The position numbers and the translations under genes are program-made. A DNA stretch of 64,000 nt. Origin: Macrosoma leucophasiata. Taxonomy: Eukaryota > Arthropoda > Insecta > Lepidoptera > Hedylidae. Each line of letters starts with the position of its first letter. Within the stretch, counting starts at the first letter, position 1. This document shows, piece by piece, positions 37,501-48,726 of this stretch. The notes beneath the pieces were generated by a model that was not told the origin of the DNA, ran no database searches, and was given only the letters and a program-made list of their open reading frames with translations. The stretch is taken from the NCBI GenBank assembly GCA_036365455.1, contig JAWQUS010000003.1:9382001-9446000 (forward strand), read 5' to 3'.

Positions 37501-40500
37501 TTTTTATTTCTGAACCGATTGACACGAAACAAACACTAAATGTTAAGTAAAACTTACCACAATATATTAGTGAAACTGCAAATCGGATAAGCCATTTCTG
37601 AAATTAGCGTGCACAAACACACAGACAAACAGACATTTTTCCGGGATAAAAAGTACCCAGTGTTGTGCGCCAAAGGTTAAAGTATAATTATATCAAGTTT
37701 CATCGTAATCGGACCGGTAGATTTTGTGTGATGCTTGAACAAACAGACAGACAGACAGACAGACAAAAATTTTTCTAATCACATATTTGTGTTCGGTATC
37801 GATCTAGTAACATCCCCTGGTATTTTTTTTTAATATTTTTAATGTACAGAATTCACACTTCTACAGTTTTATTATAAGTATAGATGAAACAGATTAAATA
37901 TGTGGACTAATTTTTAAATGATAATTACTACTACTACCTTCGTTCATTCATACTTATAAAACTATCTACAATATTTAAAACAAGTTAAAGGGATGTCATT
38001 TTTTACAATTCATATTAATATACGGTTGAGGACAGATAATGTACGTGTATGTGAACGTGCAACATACAACAACACACTGGAAATATGTGTGTTACATTGA
38101 ATTAAAACATTGAAATATTGTAAGGATTAATTCACACGAAATAATAAGATTATTTGATCTCACGTAAAATATATGATTACAGATATCGCTTAATCACAGA
38201 CGAATTGTATGCAATTTACGTTTACAGCCTAAGATATCATCTATACTTATATTATAAAGCTGAAGAGTTTGTTTGTTTGTTTGTTTGCTTGAACGCGCTA
38301 ATCTCAGGAACTACGGGTCCGATTTGAAAAGTTATTTCAGTCATCAGTTAGATAGCCCATTCATCGAGGAAGGCTTTAGGGTATAACATCACGCTAAGAT
38401 GAATAGGAGAGGGTAGGTAACATTGCAACCGCGCGAAGCCGGGGCGGGCCGCTGCTAATACGTGAGTATTTTTTTTTATTTCAATAACCTAGGTACGTAT
38501 ACTACACTTTTTTAAAAAACGTAACCGGCGAATCGTGTGGGTTTGCATGCATGATTGAATGCATGCATTTACCTCTGCCTGCCCCTTCAGGTATAACAGA
38601 CGTGAAGTTACGTTGTTCCGCTAATTTTCATATCGCCTTAGCCGTATAAAATATACTTTATGCCCACTTTGTGACCTTTTCTCTTAACTACCAAATATAG
38701 GGGTAAAGCCCCGTGAGGAACTTAGCGAGACAATTTTATCAATGATTTTCATATATATATAATAGGTTGGGGAAAAGGTCTTTTCGCATTATAGTATGTA
38801 TGAACTTGTAATAAAATCTCTTTGGCTGTAGTATTTGTATCTGGCTGGTTTTGGTATCACTGAAAATTAAAATTTTAAAGAACATAATTCCAAATTCAAA
38901 TTAGGCAAATGTGTGATTTTCATTTGTTTTTCGTACTGTCAAGATGAGTGAATCTAATGAAGAAATTCGATACGTTTTAAAATTTTACTACAAAAAAGGT
39001 AAAAATGCAACGCAAGCCGCGAAAAAAATTTGCGATATTTATGGACCTAGTGCAGTGTCTGTGAGAGTAGCACAAATTTGGTTTAAGCGTTTTCAATCCG
39101 GAAATTTTGATGTCAAAGATGCACCTCGCTCTGGTCGCCCTATTATGAATAAAATGGATGCCATTTTTGAAAAAGTGGAGCAAGATCGACATATCAGTAG
39201 TTACGACGTAGCTGAAGAACTGAGAATTGATCACAAAACAGTTTTGGCGCATTTGAAAAAAGCTGGGTACAAAAAAAAGCTCGATATTTGGGTACCTCAC
39301 GAGCTCACTGAAAGAAACCTAATGAACCGTGTACTCATTTGTAATTCTTTATTACGACGTAATGAAACCGAATCATTTTTGAAGAAGCTGATAACTGGTG
39401 ATGAAAAGTGGATCACGTACGACAAGAACGTGTGAAAAAGGTCGTGGTCAAAGGCCGGTCAGGCTTCACAGACTGTGGCGAAACCCGGGTTAACTCGCAA
39501 TAAAGTGATGTTGTGTGTGTGGTGGGATTGGAAGGGCATTCATTATGAGCTATTACCACCAGGCAGGACTATCGATTATGAACTCTACTGCGAACAACTG
39601 ATGAGATTAAAGCAAGAAGTTGAGAGAAAGCGGCCGGAATTGATCAACAGAAGGGGTGTGGTGTTTCGTCATGATAACGCTAGACCTCACACATCTATAG
39701 CCACTCAGCAAAAATTAAGAGAGTTTAGCTGGGAGGTGTTAATGCATCCGCCGTATAGTCCTGACCTTGCACCTTCAGATTTCCACCTGTTTCGGTCTCT
39801 TCAGAATTCTTTATGCAATGTTAGGTAAACATCACGAGAGGACTGCCAAATCCACTTGTCGCGGTATTTTGATGAGAAGTCCCAAAATTTTTATAGCAAT
39901 GGGATCATGTCCCTGCCTACAATATGGCAAAAGGTTATCGAACAAAATGGTACATACATACTTTAGTTAAATTTAAATAAACTATATTAAAAAATGTTTT
40001 GAATTATCTTAAAAAATGCGAAGAAACTTTTTCCCCAACCTTATATATATATACACTTATTTTGTTCATAAATACTGTAAGGTTGATTTAATTAGCACTT
40101 TATACTGTCAATAGGCTTAACTACATTTCCGATTGGCCAAGGCCAGGTAACTTGAGGTCAAACTTAGAAATATTATGATGGTGTTTTTGAACAACTCTAT
40201 TAAAACATAAAATGCTTGTGATAGAACACTACAGTGACGGAGCTTGATTGCTACGAAGCATAATAAGTTGAGCCCTTATCTAGGTACTTGCCGCTAAATG
40301 TAAGTGTTCAGAGCTGTCGTGTACCGGTCAGGTATCCTAATAATGCGATGGAGCTTACGGGCGTAAGCTCCAAGTTCCGTCTCTGAAGCTCTACCATCAG
40401 TAAATTTCGTAAATGCCGTGTTGTTCAGGATTAACTCAAAGGATCATGGCAAGATTTGTACAGAAAAAATGAAAAAAAGGTACACGGTAAAACAGCATGG

Positions 40501-43500
40501 AAATATTATCCAGTGCACCTAAACAACATTTCCTGATACTTAAAATATTTTGAACTCTCCGAAATAAAAAGTTTGAAATTGAACTTTAGTATGGAGTGCT
40601 TGTACTGTTGTTAGGAAAGACGATTTTAATTCCGGTGATTTTAAAATATTTTAAATACCAGAAAATGTTCTTTAGGTTACCTAGATAATATTTCTAATCC
40701 GTTTTACATTGTACCTTTTTCCTAACTTCTTTTGTACAAATCAATGTATGAAACATGCCATGATTCTTTGACTTTCACAATCTTGAGGTCCAAAAGACCT
40801 AAAACACATTACATAAATTATTACTTTCTTTAATAGGTACTTATATTAGATTTAATGAGAAAGTACATTTAATATAATTATTTTCAGGATTTAGCAAAAA
40901 TGGGCGGTATAGTGACGGGTATAGATCCTTGTGAGCCTTTCCTTCAGGTGGCCAAGGAGCATAGAAACTTGGACCCCAATTTGAAGGATGTAAACCTTAC
41001 ATATGAATGTACTACTATTGAGGTAATGGAGATATATTCAATTATTTTTTTTTGATATAACATCTTGAACTTAAATTAATATGCACTGTTTCGGTGTTCC
41101 TATTGTATGTGAGAATTATCTTAAGTCAGTGTGTCTAGTATTATAATTGCCAACCACCCATGACAACTCCAGCACCAGTGATATAAATCTTAAAAAGAGT
41201 TTTATTTCACCAAAAAAGCGGCCAAGTGCGAGTCGGACTCGCGTTCACTAAGTTCAGTACAATTTAATGAATTTTCTATGTTATCATAAAACCACAGACT
41301 TCTTATGTATTGGTTTTCCTTTAATTATAGGTAAATCACTGTCCCAAAATTTTAGGCCGAGTAGTAGTAGTATTTTCGTACTTTTATTGATTAACTTCAA
41401 AACCATATACGTTAAAATAATTTGAAAAATATTAATAATAGATATCTTTGAGATCCTTACAATAAGGCCTGTCTCACGATTTATCACACATTAAAGTTTG
41501 AAAAACTCTGTGTTTGGATTAATTTAGTTTTGCTACATATGTCACTAATTTACATCATCATCATTTCAGCCGAAAGCACATCCAGTGCTGGATCAAAGCC
41601 TATATCTAAAAAAAGCTATAATGGTCGAATAGCTAAAATTGCCACCCTTGGCATACGGATTGAGATCGCAATGGCGGTAGTTTTATAGCAAGACGCTGCT
41701 GCCCATCTTGAAACCCATTTTATTTTTTTTAAACAGACACAAATTTTAGTATATTTTTTTTCATTGCAGGAACATTCTCCGAAACACATCAATCACTACG
41801 ATATTATAATTATGGCAGAAGTTATCGACCATCTCGACAATAAGGAACTTTTCTTATCACTATGTCTACAAACATTAAAACCCGGTGGAAAAATATACAT
41901 ATCAGCCCCAAACAAGACCATTTCAAACGGAGTGTTATTATATTTACTTGAGAATATTACAAAAGCAGTACCGAAAGGAGCATTTCAACGTAACAAATTC
42001 ATCAGTTTACCTGATACGATAGCTTTATTGGAAGAATGTAAGTAACAACATTTTAAAATGTGGAAATATAGATATGATATGTGCAGTTAGGGGTTAACTA
42101 TTACAATTTAAAAAAAATGCTAAATTTGTTACCCTAAGACACCAATGGCTCGACCGCTTAAGCTCAGACGCCCATCGCCCCATATAGGTTAGGATCCCAC
42201 TGTAGATTCATTTCGTTCATCCCGATATGCTGTAAACCTATTTTTTATTATTAAGCTTAAACGCACGTACAGTATTCAACAAGAAATATGCCACATCGAC
42301 CGTAGGAAGGAGACTTCTGCTTATTTCGGATCTGTAGAGCGTTATTACCTTCGCACCTTGCCTATGTGACGTTTGTCGGCCATTTTGGTCAAGTTTTGAC
42401 TAATATCGAATTATCAGTGCTTATAATAAATGTATGTATCTTCACGCCAGGTCCCTAACGGGGTAGGCAGAGAGTGTAGAGCGCCAGACATCCCGGTTCT
42501 GACAAACCTCTCGTGCCTCGTCTCTTATAATAAAAATTAAAAAAAATTAAAATGACCATGTCACACTGTATTGGGATCGATCTATCATCACTGACAGGAC
42601 TATTGTCGCCAATAAGCCTGATATAGTGGTGATAGATCGCTTGGAGCGCCGCGCAATTATAGTTGATGTCACCATCCCCATGATGAGAATCTCGTCAAAG
42701 TGGAAAAAGAAAAACAAATAAAGTACCTCGATTTGTCCCACGAGATTGTCGCCATGTGGCATGTTGACTCAGCTGTAATTGTACCGATAGTCGTCACGGT
42801 AAACGGACTTATAGCGAAGAGCTTCGACCACCACCTAAGGAGGCTCTCGCTTGAAAGTTGGATTAAGGGCTTGGTGCAGAAAGCGGTACTCCTGGACACG
42901 GCACGTATTGTGAGGAGGTTCCTCTCTCTGAGCCCCTAACCACCAACAGCTTGGACCCTGCTCCCGCTACCGGTGGCAACCTTTTTATATTTTTTTATAT
43001 ATATGTTTTGTTTTTATTTTTTAATGTATATGTAACAAAATATAAAATGAGAATTAAAATAAATGAGTGGAATAATAATAATATAGCCATTTATTCGGAT
43101 CTTGTTATTACATTTCTCGAACTTAATAACTTAAATATATTATGTTGTAACCTAATATTTCTTGCTTGGTAATTTTTTGCAGATCCGTTTGCCAGTCGGC
43201 GAAGGCCTCCTCCAAGCGTTTCCATTCCATCCTATTTGAGCCACTCTATTCCAGGTCACTCCTGCTACTTGCTTTATGTCATCATCCCACCTTTTCTGCG
43301 GTCTGCCTCTTTTCCTTTTGCCTTCTCGGGCATCTCTCATTTTGCTCCATTTGTCATGGCCTCTTATCAGATGTCCTGCCCATCTTAGTCTTTTAATTTT
43401 TGATGTTATGTGTGTGGTTTTTGTTTTGCCTCTGATGATATTGCTTTTAATTTGCTCAGTGCTTACGTAGGCAGTATGCAGCAGAGAAAACGCTCTACAA

Positions 43501-44363
43501 AGTCGAAACTAGCCGATTGCCTCTTTCGTAGGCTCGATTTGCAATATTTCTTGCTGGGTAGGCAGCTCGTCTTGAGACGCCAATAGGTAGATATTGACGT
43601 CGTTCATGGAGCAATCGGCGAGCGCAATGGACTATTAGCATCAGGACAGGCGAGATCCTAGATAAAAAAATTGTGGGGGAAGGGATCAGTGGTCGCACCA
43701 CATTTGAAGGGATTTCATAACTATGATTTTGATACTGTTTTGTATGAATCTCAACATATCGTACCCAGTCACAGCTGAACTCCTTCCTCTTTCTTCTTCT
43801 TCCAAACTGCCACTTCTTCAAGAATTCGTCTCGAAGTCTCGTTTTGAAGGTCTGCCGATTTGCGCAGGACGTCCCGATTTTCAGGTCTCTGGGGATTCGT
43901 CCCGATTAACACCTGATCGGGACGTTAAATGTTCCGATAAAACAATCATCATCATTGCCTCAACCGAAAGTAGCTTACTGTACAAAACCCTGTCTAAAGA
44001 TCAATCAATATGATTTGGGGCCCGATACTTTTGATAAATCAATAATTTTATCAAAATCTTTTGACTTGCTTTTTTTTACTGTTCCGATTTTTACACCTGG
44101 GTCCCGGTTTAATTTAACTTCTATCCCGATTTAAAACAAATGGGACCTGGCAATACTAAATTGGACCCTGCTTCCGCCAGCGGCAGTTAATATTTTAATC
44201 TTGAGATTTGCCTATAAATCATTTCATGAATCTATTTTTTTTTTCAGACGATTGCCGCATTGAGACTGCCCGTGGAACTTTTTGTAATCCTTTGACGTTA
44301 ACATGGAGTTGGAGTATGTTTAAAGCGTTGTGGTTCGTTATTGTAGCTACAAAAATAAAGTAA
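34548..44363 (+). CDS. Coq3: Ubiquinone biosynthesis O-methyltransferase COQ3-like, copy A
   Basis: Exons: 34548-34705 (acceptor CAG at 34541-34543), 35853-35943, 40888-41022, 41770-42037, 44248-44363. Phases 2, 0, 0, 1 join cleanly to 255 residues and a TAA stop. COQ3/UbiG enzymes use S-adenosylmethionine for the O-methylation steps of ubiquinone synthesis on the mitochondrial inner membrane. Visible motifs: the N-terminal KWW and MNAFR, SAM motif I ILDVGCGGG, GIDPC, EVIDHL (the E-x-x-D/E-H site linked to metal binding), LKPGGKIYIS, and a C-terminal WSWS. The first 25 residues are Ser/Arg-rich and could be a targeting peptide. About 5 residues are missing after KWW and 8 before motif I relative to copy B. 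Large introns hold a mariner, a minisatellite and nested MITE/LINE copies. Upstream non-coding exon(s) are likely. Confidence 0.88.
34952..35121 (+). repeat. Family A repeat, 5'-truncated
   Basis: Starts at GTACGGCACTGTAATTTCCG, mid-element, and runs to TTATTACATAAAAAAATATA. Located in COQ3-A intron 1. Confidence 0.75.
36395..37890 (-). repeat. Composite dispersed repeat, minus copy
   Basis: It is the reverse of the sequence at 57640-59450: D-type tail, AT-rich body, CACCACCACC run, the ACGTCCATTCCTGTCCGCTG-type segment, then the block with GACAGACA runs and GATCGATACCGAACACAA's complement. Coding capacity not evident. It lies in COQ3-A intron 2 and hosts the second minisatellite array. Confidence 0.65.
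36475..36668. repeat. GC-rich 15-bp minisatellite, array 2
   Basis: About 13 units of GGGACGCTGGGCGTC, with variants GAGACGCTCGACGTC. This is the complement of the unit at 8691-9270. Embedded in the composite repeat and absent from its other copy. Confidence 0.9.
38230..38460 (+). repeat. Family D repeat with (TTTG)n
   Basis: Begins near ATTATAAAGCTGAAGAGTTT, has TTTG repeats, and ends CGCGCGAAGCCGGGGCGGG. A reversed relative lies near 31720. Confidence 0.65.
38762..40043 (+). mobile_element. Mariner transposon (cecropia-like), 1282 bp, near complete
   Basis: Terminal inverted repeats of about 28 bp: left ATAGGTTGGGGAAAAGGTCT, right the complement of TAAGGTTGGGGAAAAAGTTT. TA dinucleotides flank both ends in a TA-rich target. 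Length and TIR type fit mariner, and the TIR resembles the cecropia subfamily. It lies in COQ3-A intron 2. Confidence 0.9.
38944..39966 (+). pseudogene. Mariner transposase with two in-frame stops
   Basis: A single 340-codon frame starts MSESNEEIRYVLKFYYKKGK. It has the helix-turn-helix N-terminus with WFKRFQSGNFDVKDAPRSGR, then catalytic aspartates in TGDEKW, HDNARPH and YSPDLAPSD (the DD34D pattern). There is no frameshift. A TGA at 39433-39435 and a TAA at 39826-39828 interrupt it. Both are single-base-type changes (the first fits CGA to TGA decay). The product would be inactive, but the copy is recent. Confidence 0.9.
40232..40403. repeat. Two family A heads in inverted orientation
   Basis: A plus-strand head (GTGACGGAGCTTG) runs into TACCGGTCAGG and is then followed by a minus-strand head ending GAAGCTCTACCATCAGTA. 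It looks like a rearranged, degraded pair. Confidence 0.55.
42541..42939 (+). pseudogene. R2/R4-type LINE endonuclease-domain fragment
   Basis: The frame has YWDRSIITDRTIVANKPDIV then AIIVDVTIP, giving a P-D-x(13)-D spacing as in the restriction-like endonuclease of R2/R4/Dong-like LINEs. A one-base shift after VTIP moves the frame to one reading ENLVKVEKEKQIKYLDLSHE and ending LLDTARIVRRFLSLSP plus stop. Only the C-terminus remains, so it is dead. Confidence 0.65.
43152..43430 (-). pseudogene. LINE ORF C-terminal fragment (RTE-like tail)
   Basis: The minus-strand frame has GKRKRGRPQKRWDDDIKQVA and WNRVAQIGWNGNAWRR, matching the G-R-P..RW.DDI...W...AQ pattern at the C-terminus of many LINE reverse transcriptases. 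The usual final AFVQQW-like end is shifted out of frame. Confidence 0.65.
44354..44359 (+). promoter_or_regulatory. Poly(A)-signal sequence overlapping the COQ3-A last codons
   Basis: AATAAA ends two bases before the TAA stop. I saw no other AATAAA in the next 150 bases, so the 3' UTR may be very short. Confidence 0.4.
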
Positions 44364-44429
44364 AAAAACTCGAATTCAACTTTATTTCCTGAGGAACATT
44401 AATCTCTATTATTTATATGTTTATGTATA

Positions 44430-44612
44430 CTGGTAGTACACTACTACTTCGCTAGGATCCTGGGTTCGATTCCCGGGGGTTATCAGAAATAACGGTGTAT
44501 AATCCTTTATGTCTGCTCTTATTTTTTTCCATTTTCTGGAAAAAGTCCATCACGTACATCGGAGTTTGGTAATGTACCCGGTGATGTCAACAGGCACGTC
44601 ACATGTTAAACA
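44430..44612 (+). repeat. tRNA-derived SINE (family B), partial
   Basis: Contains GGGTTCGATTCCCGG (B box), then GTTTGGTAATGTACCCGGTG and GTCAACAGGC as in the 12216 copy. Just downstream of COQ3-A. Confidence 0.75.
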
Positions 44613-45066
44613 AATTAAGAAGAAAAAATTAATTGTCACAACCGATTCCACCCTAAGGGCGTTTGTGAAAGTGTTGAAGGAATAGGAAGTAAGAAGAAAG
44701 TAAGAAGGTGGACACTTAAATGAATATCCCAGAAAAAAGCGTTAAGTAAAAGCTGGGCAAGTATTTATCTACTTTGACTGAACTTTAAGTACCTACCTAG
44801 ACTTTATTCGAAAATTTAACATTACGTTATCTTAAATACCTAATTTGTGCGGTCTAATTAATTTTTGATCTATGAAATAGAGAACCGTGAAGTTAAAAGA
44901 GGGTTGTTACTTAAAACTTTTGAACAAAACTTTGACTTCAATTTGGTCCTAAATTATAAATTTATCAATTGCCTAATAATTAGCACTAGGTACCCACTAT
45001 ATAAAACACTGGAAAGAATAAACTCCTTAAGATTTCTTCATCATACATATATGTATACACACATAT

Positions 45067-45452
45067 ACTGGATGACTTTTTTTACCGTCTTGAAAAAAAC
45101 AGGGCGTGATAAGCAAATGAAATAAAAGCCTATGGCATAGTTATTTATATTATTTTTTTATATTTTCTAACTTCATCTGAAATTAAAATTTCATTAAACA
45201 TTTCTATTCATTATTCTATTTTTAATTTTAGAACACTGAATTTCAACAAACAAACGCCGGCAACTTGACACGATCCTGTTTTTGCAAGTTTTGTAGGTAA
45301 TAGAATAATGAATAGAAATGTTTGATGAAATTTCAATTTCAGATGAAGTTAGAAAATATAAAAAAATAATATAAATAACTATGCCATAGGCTTTTATTTC
45401 ATTTGCTTATCACGCCCTATTTTTTTCAAGACGGTAAAAAAAGTCACCCAGT
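45067..45452. mobile_element. Snapback MITE with arms of about 155 bp
   Basis: The left arm 45067-45225 and right arm about 45298-45452 are near-exact complements (outermost ACTGGATGAC / GTCACCCAGT). They flank a spacer of about 70 bp with no coding content. ATA-rich sequence borders both sides. Confidence 0.85.
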
Positions 45453-45781
45453 ATAATATAATAATACATATAAATACAATCTATCTATAGATATTAAACA
45501 ACAAAGTCCCCTGCCGCGTCTGTCGTCGTCTGTTCGCTATAAACTCAAAGACTACTGTACGGATTTTCATGAAGTTTTCGCCAATAGATAGTGTAATTAT
45601 TGAAGGGGGAGTTGTGTATTTGATTTGTTGAAGTTTTGTGTTTGTAAATTGGTTGGAATATAAAGATAAATGTTGGAGGTGTCGAAAAAATACAAGCCGC
45701 CTTGGAGCTTTCATCGAAACTGCTGCCTTTTGGATGGAACAAAACAATGTATGGTGGAATATTTTCTCTTTGGTAGATCTT

Positions 45782-46066
45782 TTTTCTTATGTAATAAAAG
45801 TGGCAAATAAGCATGCAGTTCACATCGATGTTAAGTGATGACTGCAGCCTATCGACACTCACAGAATGACCAGATTTCAAAATGCAGATTCGTTGCCACT
45901 CCTGAGGCTTAAGGTGTTATGCCTCTGTGCCGGAAATTACAGGGCCGTGCATTACCACCTGACCGGAACACGATAGTGCTGAACACTCCCATTTAGCGGC
46001 AAGTATATTAGGTAATACGGTGATGCCTATGCCCGCGAGCTCCGTTACTGGAGCCCTACCACCAGT
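45782..46066 (-). repeat. Family A SINE-like repeat, near full length
   Basis: Reversed copy from the TTATGTAATAAAAGTGGCAA end to GAGCCCTACCACCAGT. Confidence 0.85.
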
Positions 46067-46905
46067 CTATAAAAAAGTCCGCGATGGCATATAACTATCT
46101 TTTCTGGACACCTTACCACAAACATTATTACTTTTAAAAAATTGGTCACTTACAATGCGGTAATTGGAAAGCTATTTAGACTAATATAGTATTAATCCTA
46201 ATTAAATTAAATACTTTTCTTTATCGTATGGCAGTCGTTCTGGCATACTAGAAGTATAAATAAGGTAGGTATCATAAGTACATAATAATGTAAGTAAGCA
46301 ATTATATGAAATTTTATAAAATACATGGTTCAAGAAAATAAAGTTATATAGTTTATAGATGAAAAGCAGTGGAGGGGATTTGTTGTGAGTGAGACTTTAT
46401 AACATATTTCATAATGACATGAAATCTCATTCATTAGATAGGTACCTATTTAACAGACGCAAGATATGTGTAGAGAGTAGAGACTAGAGACACTAACAGA
46501 ATACATAGGTACTTACTTAATTTATGTTTGTTAAGCATATTGATTCGTTAAGAAGAATTAAAGATAAGAATAAAAAATATTTATAACGTATGTTTTTGTG
46601 GTCTTGATAATATTATATTATTCAGATATTTAATACAGCGCGGATATTTTAATACGGAAGCAATTTTTGCCTATAAAAGTGAAAAAATCGTATTAGTTGT
46701 ACTTTTTTAAATATCTAAATTATTTTATTCAAAATAGTCCAGTCCAAGAGGGAGATTTGTGGATTCACTCGGGCGCGTTGTATTACTATCTATATCAAGA
46801 TTTCGAAGAAATGTCTAGTCGATGGTATCAGTGCCTTGTATTTAAATAAAGTCTGATTTGTAATGTTTTCCGGTCATCGAGGCCGAAAACTTCCTCAATA
46901 GGTAG

Positions 46906-47147
46906 TATAGGTCGCGCCACGTAAAAAGAACGCTGGCGGTCAAGCTGCGCGTCATGAGTTTTTATTTCATTTTACGTTATTCTATGTAATATAGTTTTCA
47001 ATCTGCCCACCTATACACGAAACCGCAAGCGAAAGCTAGATCAAAAATAAACCAATAGGGCTAGTACTTTCGTGCGCGAGTGTACCGATGCGCGAACACA
47101 TCCCTTCTACTTTCTTCCAGCGTTCTTTTTACGTGGCGCGACCTATA
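46906..47147. mobile_element. 242-bp element with perfect 31-bp terminal inverted repeats
   Basis: 46906-46936 (starts TATAGGTCGCGCCACGTAAA) and 47117-47147 are exact complements over 31 bases. The interior is non-coding. Exact TIR identity suggests a recent insertion. Superfamily unclear. Confidence 0.85.
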
Positions 47148-47249
47148 CCTACGTTGCAGTCTGTTGAGGACCTTCACCAAATCTTAGATAGGTATTTATT
47201 TATTTAATCGTATGGCGAATACAAAAAAGACATAGTATATTATATACAT

Positions 47250-47520
47250 ATAAATGTATGTATGTATCTTCACGCCAGGTCCCTAACGGGGTAGGCAGAG
47301 AGTGTAGAGCGCCAGACATCCCGGTTCTGACAAACCTCTCGTGCCTCGTCTACCTTCATCATTCTCTTCATACGTGCACGCCGATTCCTAAGACTTTTGA
47401 CCCCACCATCAGACAGAACTCGACCTATTTGGTCATGGTAGGTCAGCCTTGGTCTTCCTGGGCCTCTGCAACCATCAACATTCGCATTGTATATCTGTTT
47501 AGTCATATAATACATATAAA
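47250..47520 (-). pseudogene. LINE ORF C-terminal tail
   Basis: The minus-strand frame reads CRGPGRPRLTYHDQIGRVL, then MKVDEAREVCQNRDVWRS, ending near AYPVRD. This is a familiar C-terminal tail of lepidopteran LINE ORFs. Shorter copies lie at 5590-5740 and 42430-42523. Confidence 0.65.
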
Positions 47521-48719
47521 TGTTTAAGAATGTATTACTTTAGAGAATGTACACCCTACTGCCGATGATTCTCCTTCCACCTAAAGGTCGTCTGGAAGAG
47601 ATTGCTTTCAGCAATAAGACCGCCTTATTGTATTGCCTACTATTATTATAATAACATCTGTATTTCCTACAATTCTGGTGTACAATCAAGAATATTCTTT
47701 TCTATTCTATTAAAAATAATTATAGAATTTATAAATTTACATCCAGGACGCGCAACCAGTCAATGGCTTCAGGCTTTAAATTATAAAAGTCCTTTGGGTC
47801 ACCACGGTAGTGTCGTTTTGGGCTCCGCTGTATGATGTGCTGTATCGTTTGGTCTTCAAAACCGCAGTCGCATAACGGGTAGACAGGTATTAAACTAGTA
47901 GGACAGCAGACAACACCAGTAGGATAGTCGTCAGTACGACTATCCTACTGTTACTTGTTACAGTAAACCTGTATTGCCTTTGCCTTACAGGCATATTAGA
48001 GAAGTTTAAGTGTACTTGTCAAATATTTGCCTGCGATGCTTACAATATTTAGTGACTGACAATGGACGGCATCATTTATTTTATTGATACAAATAAAATA
48101 ATATGCTTTATAATGTAACGAACATAAATAGGTATTTTCATATGAGATGATATGATGAAGATATTTCTGCGCCGCCGCTGCGGTCATCGCTGTAGGTACG
48201 TGGCGATATTTTGCCTACGCAAGGTGCGTGGCATATCTACACACAGAGTAAATGCCAGTTCAGAAGGAAAAAATAAATGTTGTATGAAAAAACATAAATT
48301 TTAAAAACTATTATTTTTTAAAAGTCGTCGACCAAAATTAACTGTTGTTATAGAGAGTGTGATATAGAGAGGCTGCCTGCAAGAGGTCCTGTCCCGCCTC
48401 TCGCCCTAATAATATATAATAAACGTATCTGTACCTATATCAATCAAATCAATGCTTACTGAATTTTCGTCTGCAACACAAATTGCGTGATAAGTCAGTA
48501 AAAAAGCAAACTAAAGGACGCCATTTTTTATTGACGTATAAATTTTATGCTATGCGTGAGTATGCGTGCCATGTAAAGCAAAATATATTTTCGTTACGTG
48601 AAATAGGTATGTTGAAGACTACTTGTGTTCGTTCTTGATTATAATGAAACTCTTCAGAAGGTTGTAGTAGAATATCTTTTTACACAAAAAACAGCACAAT
48701 TTATACAAAAATGGAAAAT
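47521..48719. other. Gene-free stretch with one perfect hairpin
   Basis: 47917-47931 and 47936-47950 are exact 15-bp complements (CAGTAGGATAGTCGT) with a 4-base loop. Otherwise no gene or repeat was recognised. Confidence 0.5.
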
Positions 48720-48726
48720 AAGAAAA

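Larger units (their letters stand above)
42424..43455 (-). mobile_element. 1032-bp retroelement insertion with 10-bp target duplication
   Basis: TCAGTGCTTA occurs at 42414-42423 and 43456-43465, exactly bordering the insert. The insert is itself layered: a minus-strand LINE tail at 42430-42523, a plus-strand endonuclease fragment at 42541-42939, and a minus-strand LINE C-terminus at 43152-43430. Confidence 0.7.
42268..43563. mobile_element. MITE family E copy split by an insertion
   Basis: Left half 42268-42423 and right half 43456-43563 match the intact 255-bp copy at 4144-4398. Removing the insert and one target duplication leaves about 254 bp. Lies in COQ3-A intron 4. Confidence 0.8.
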
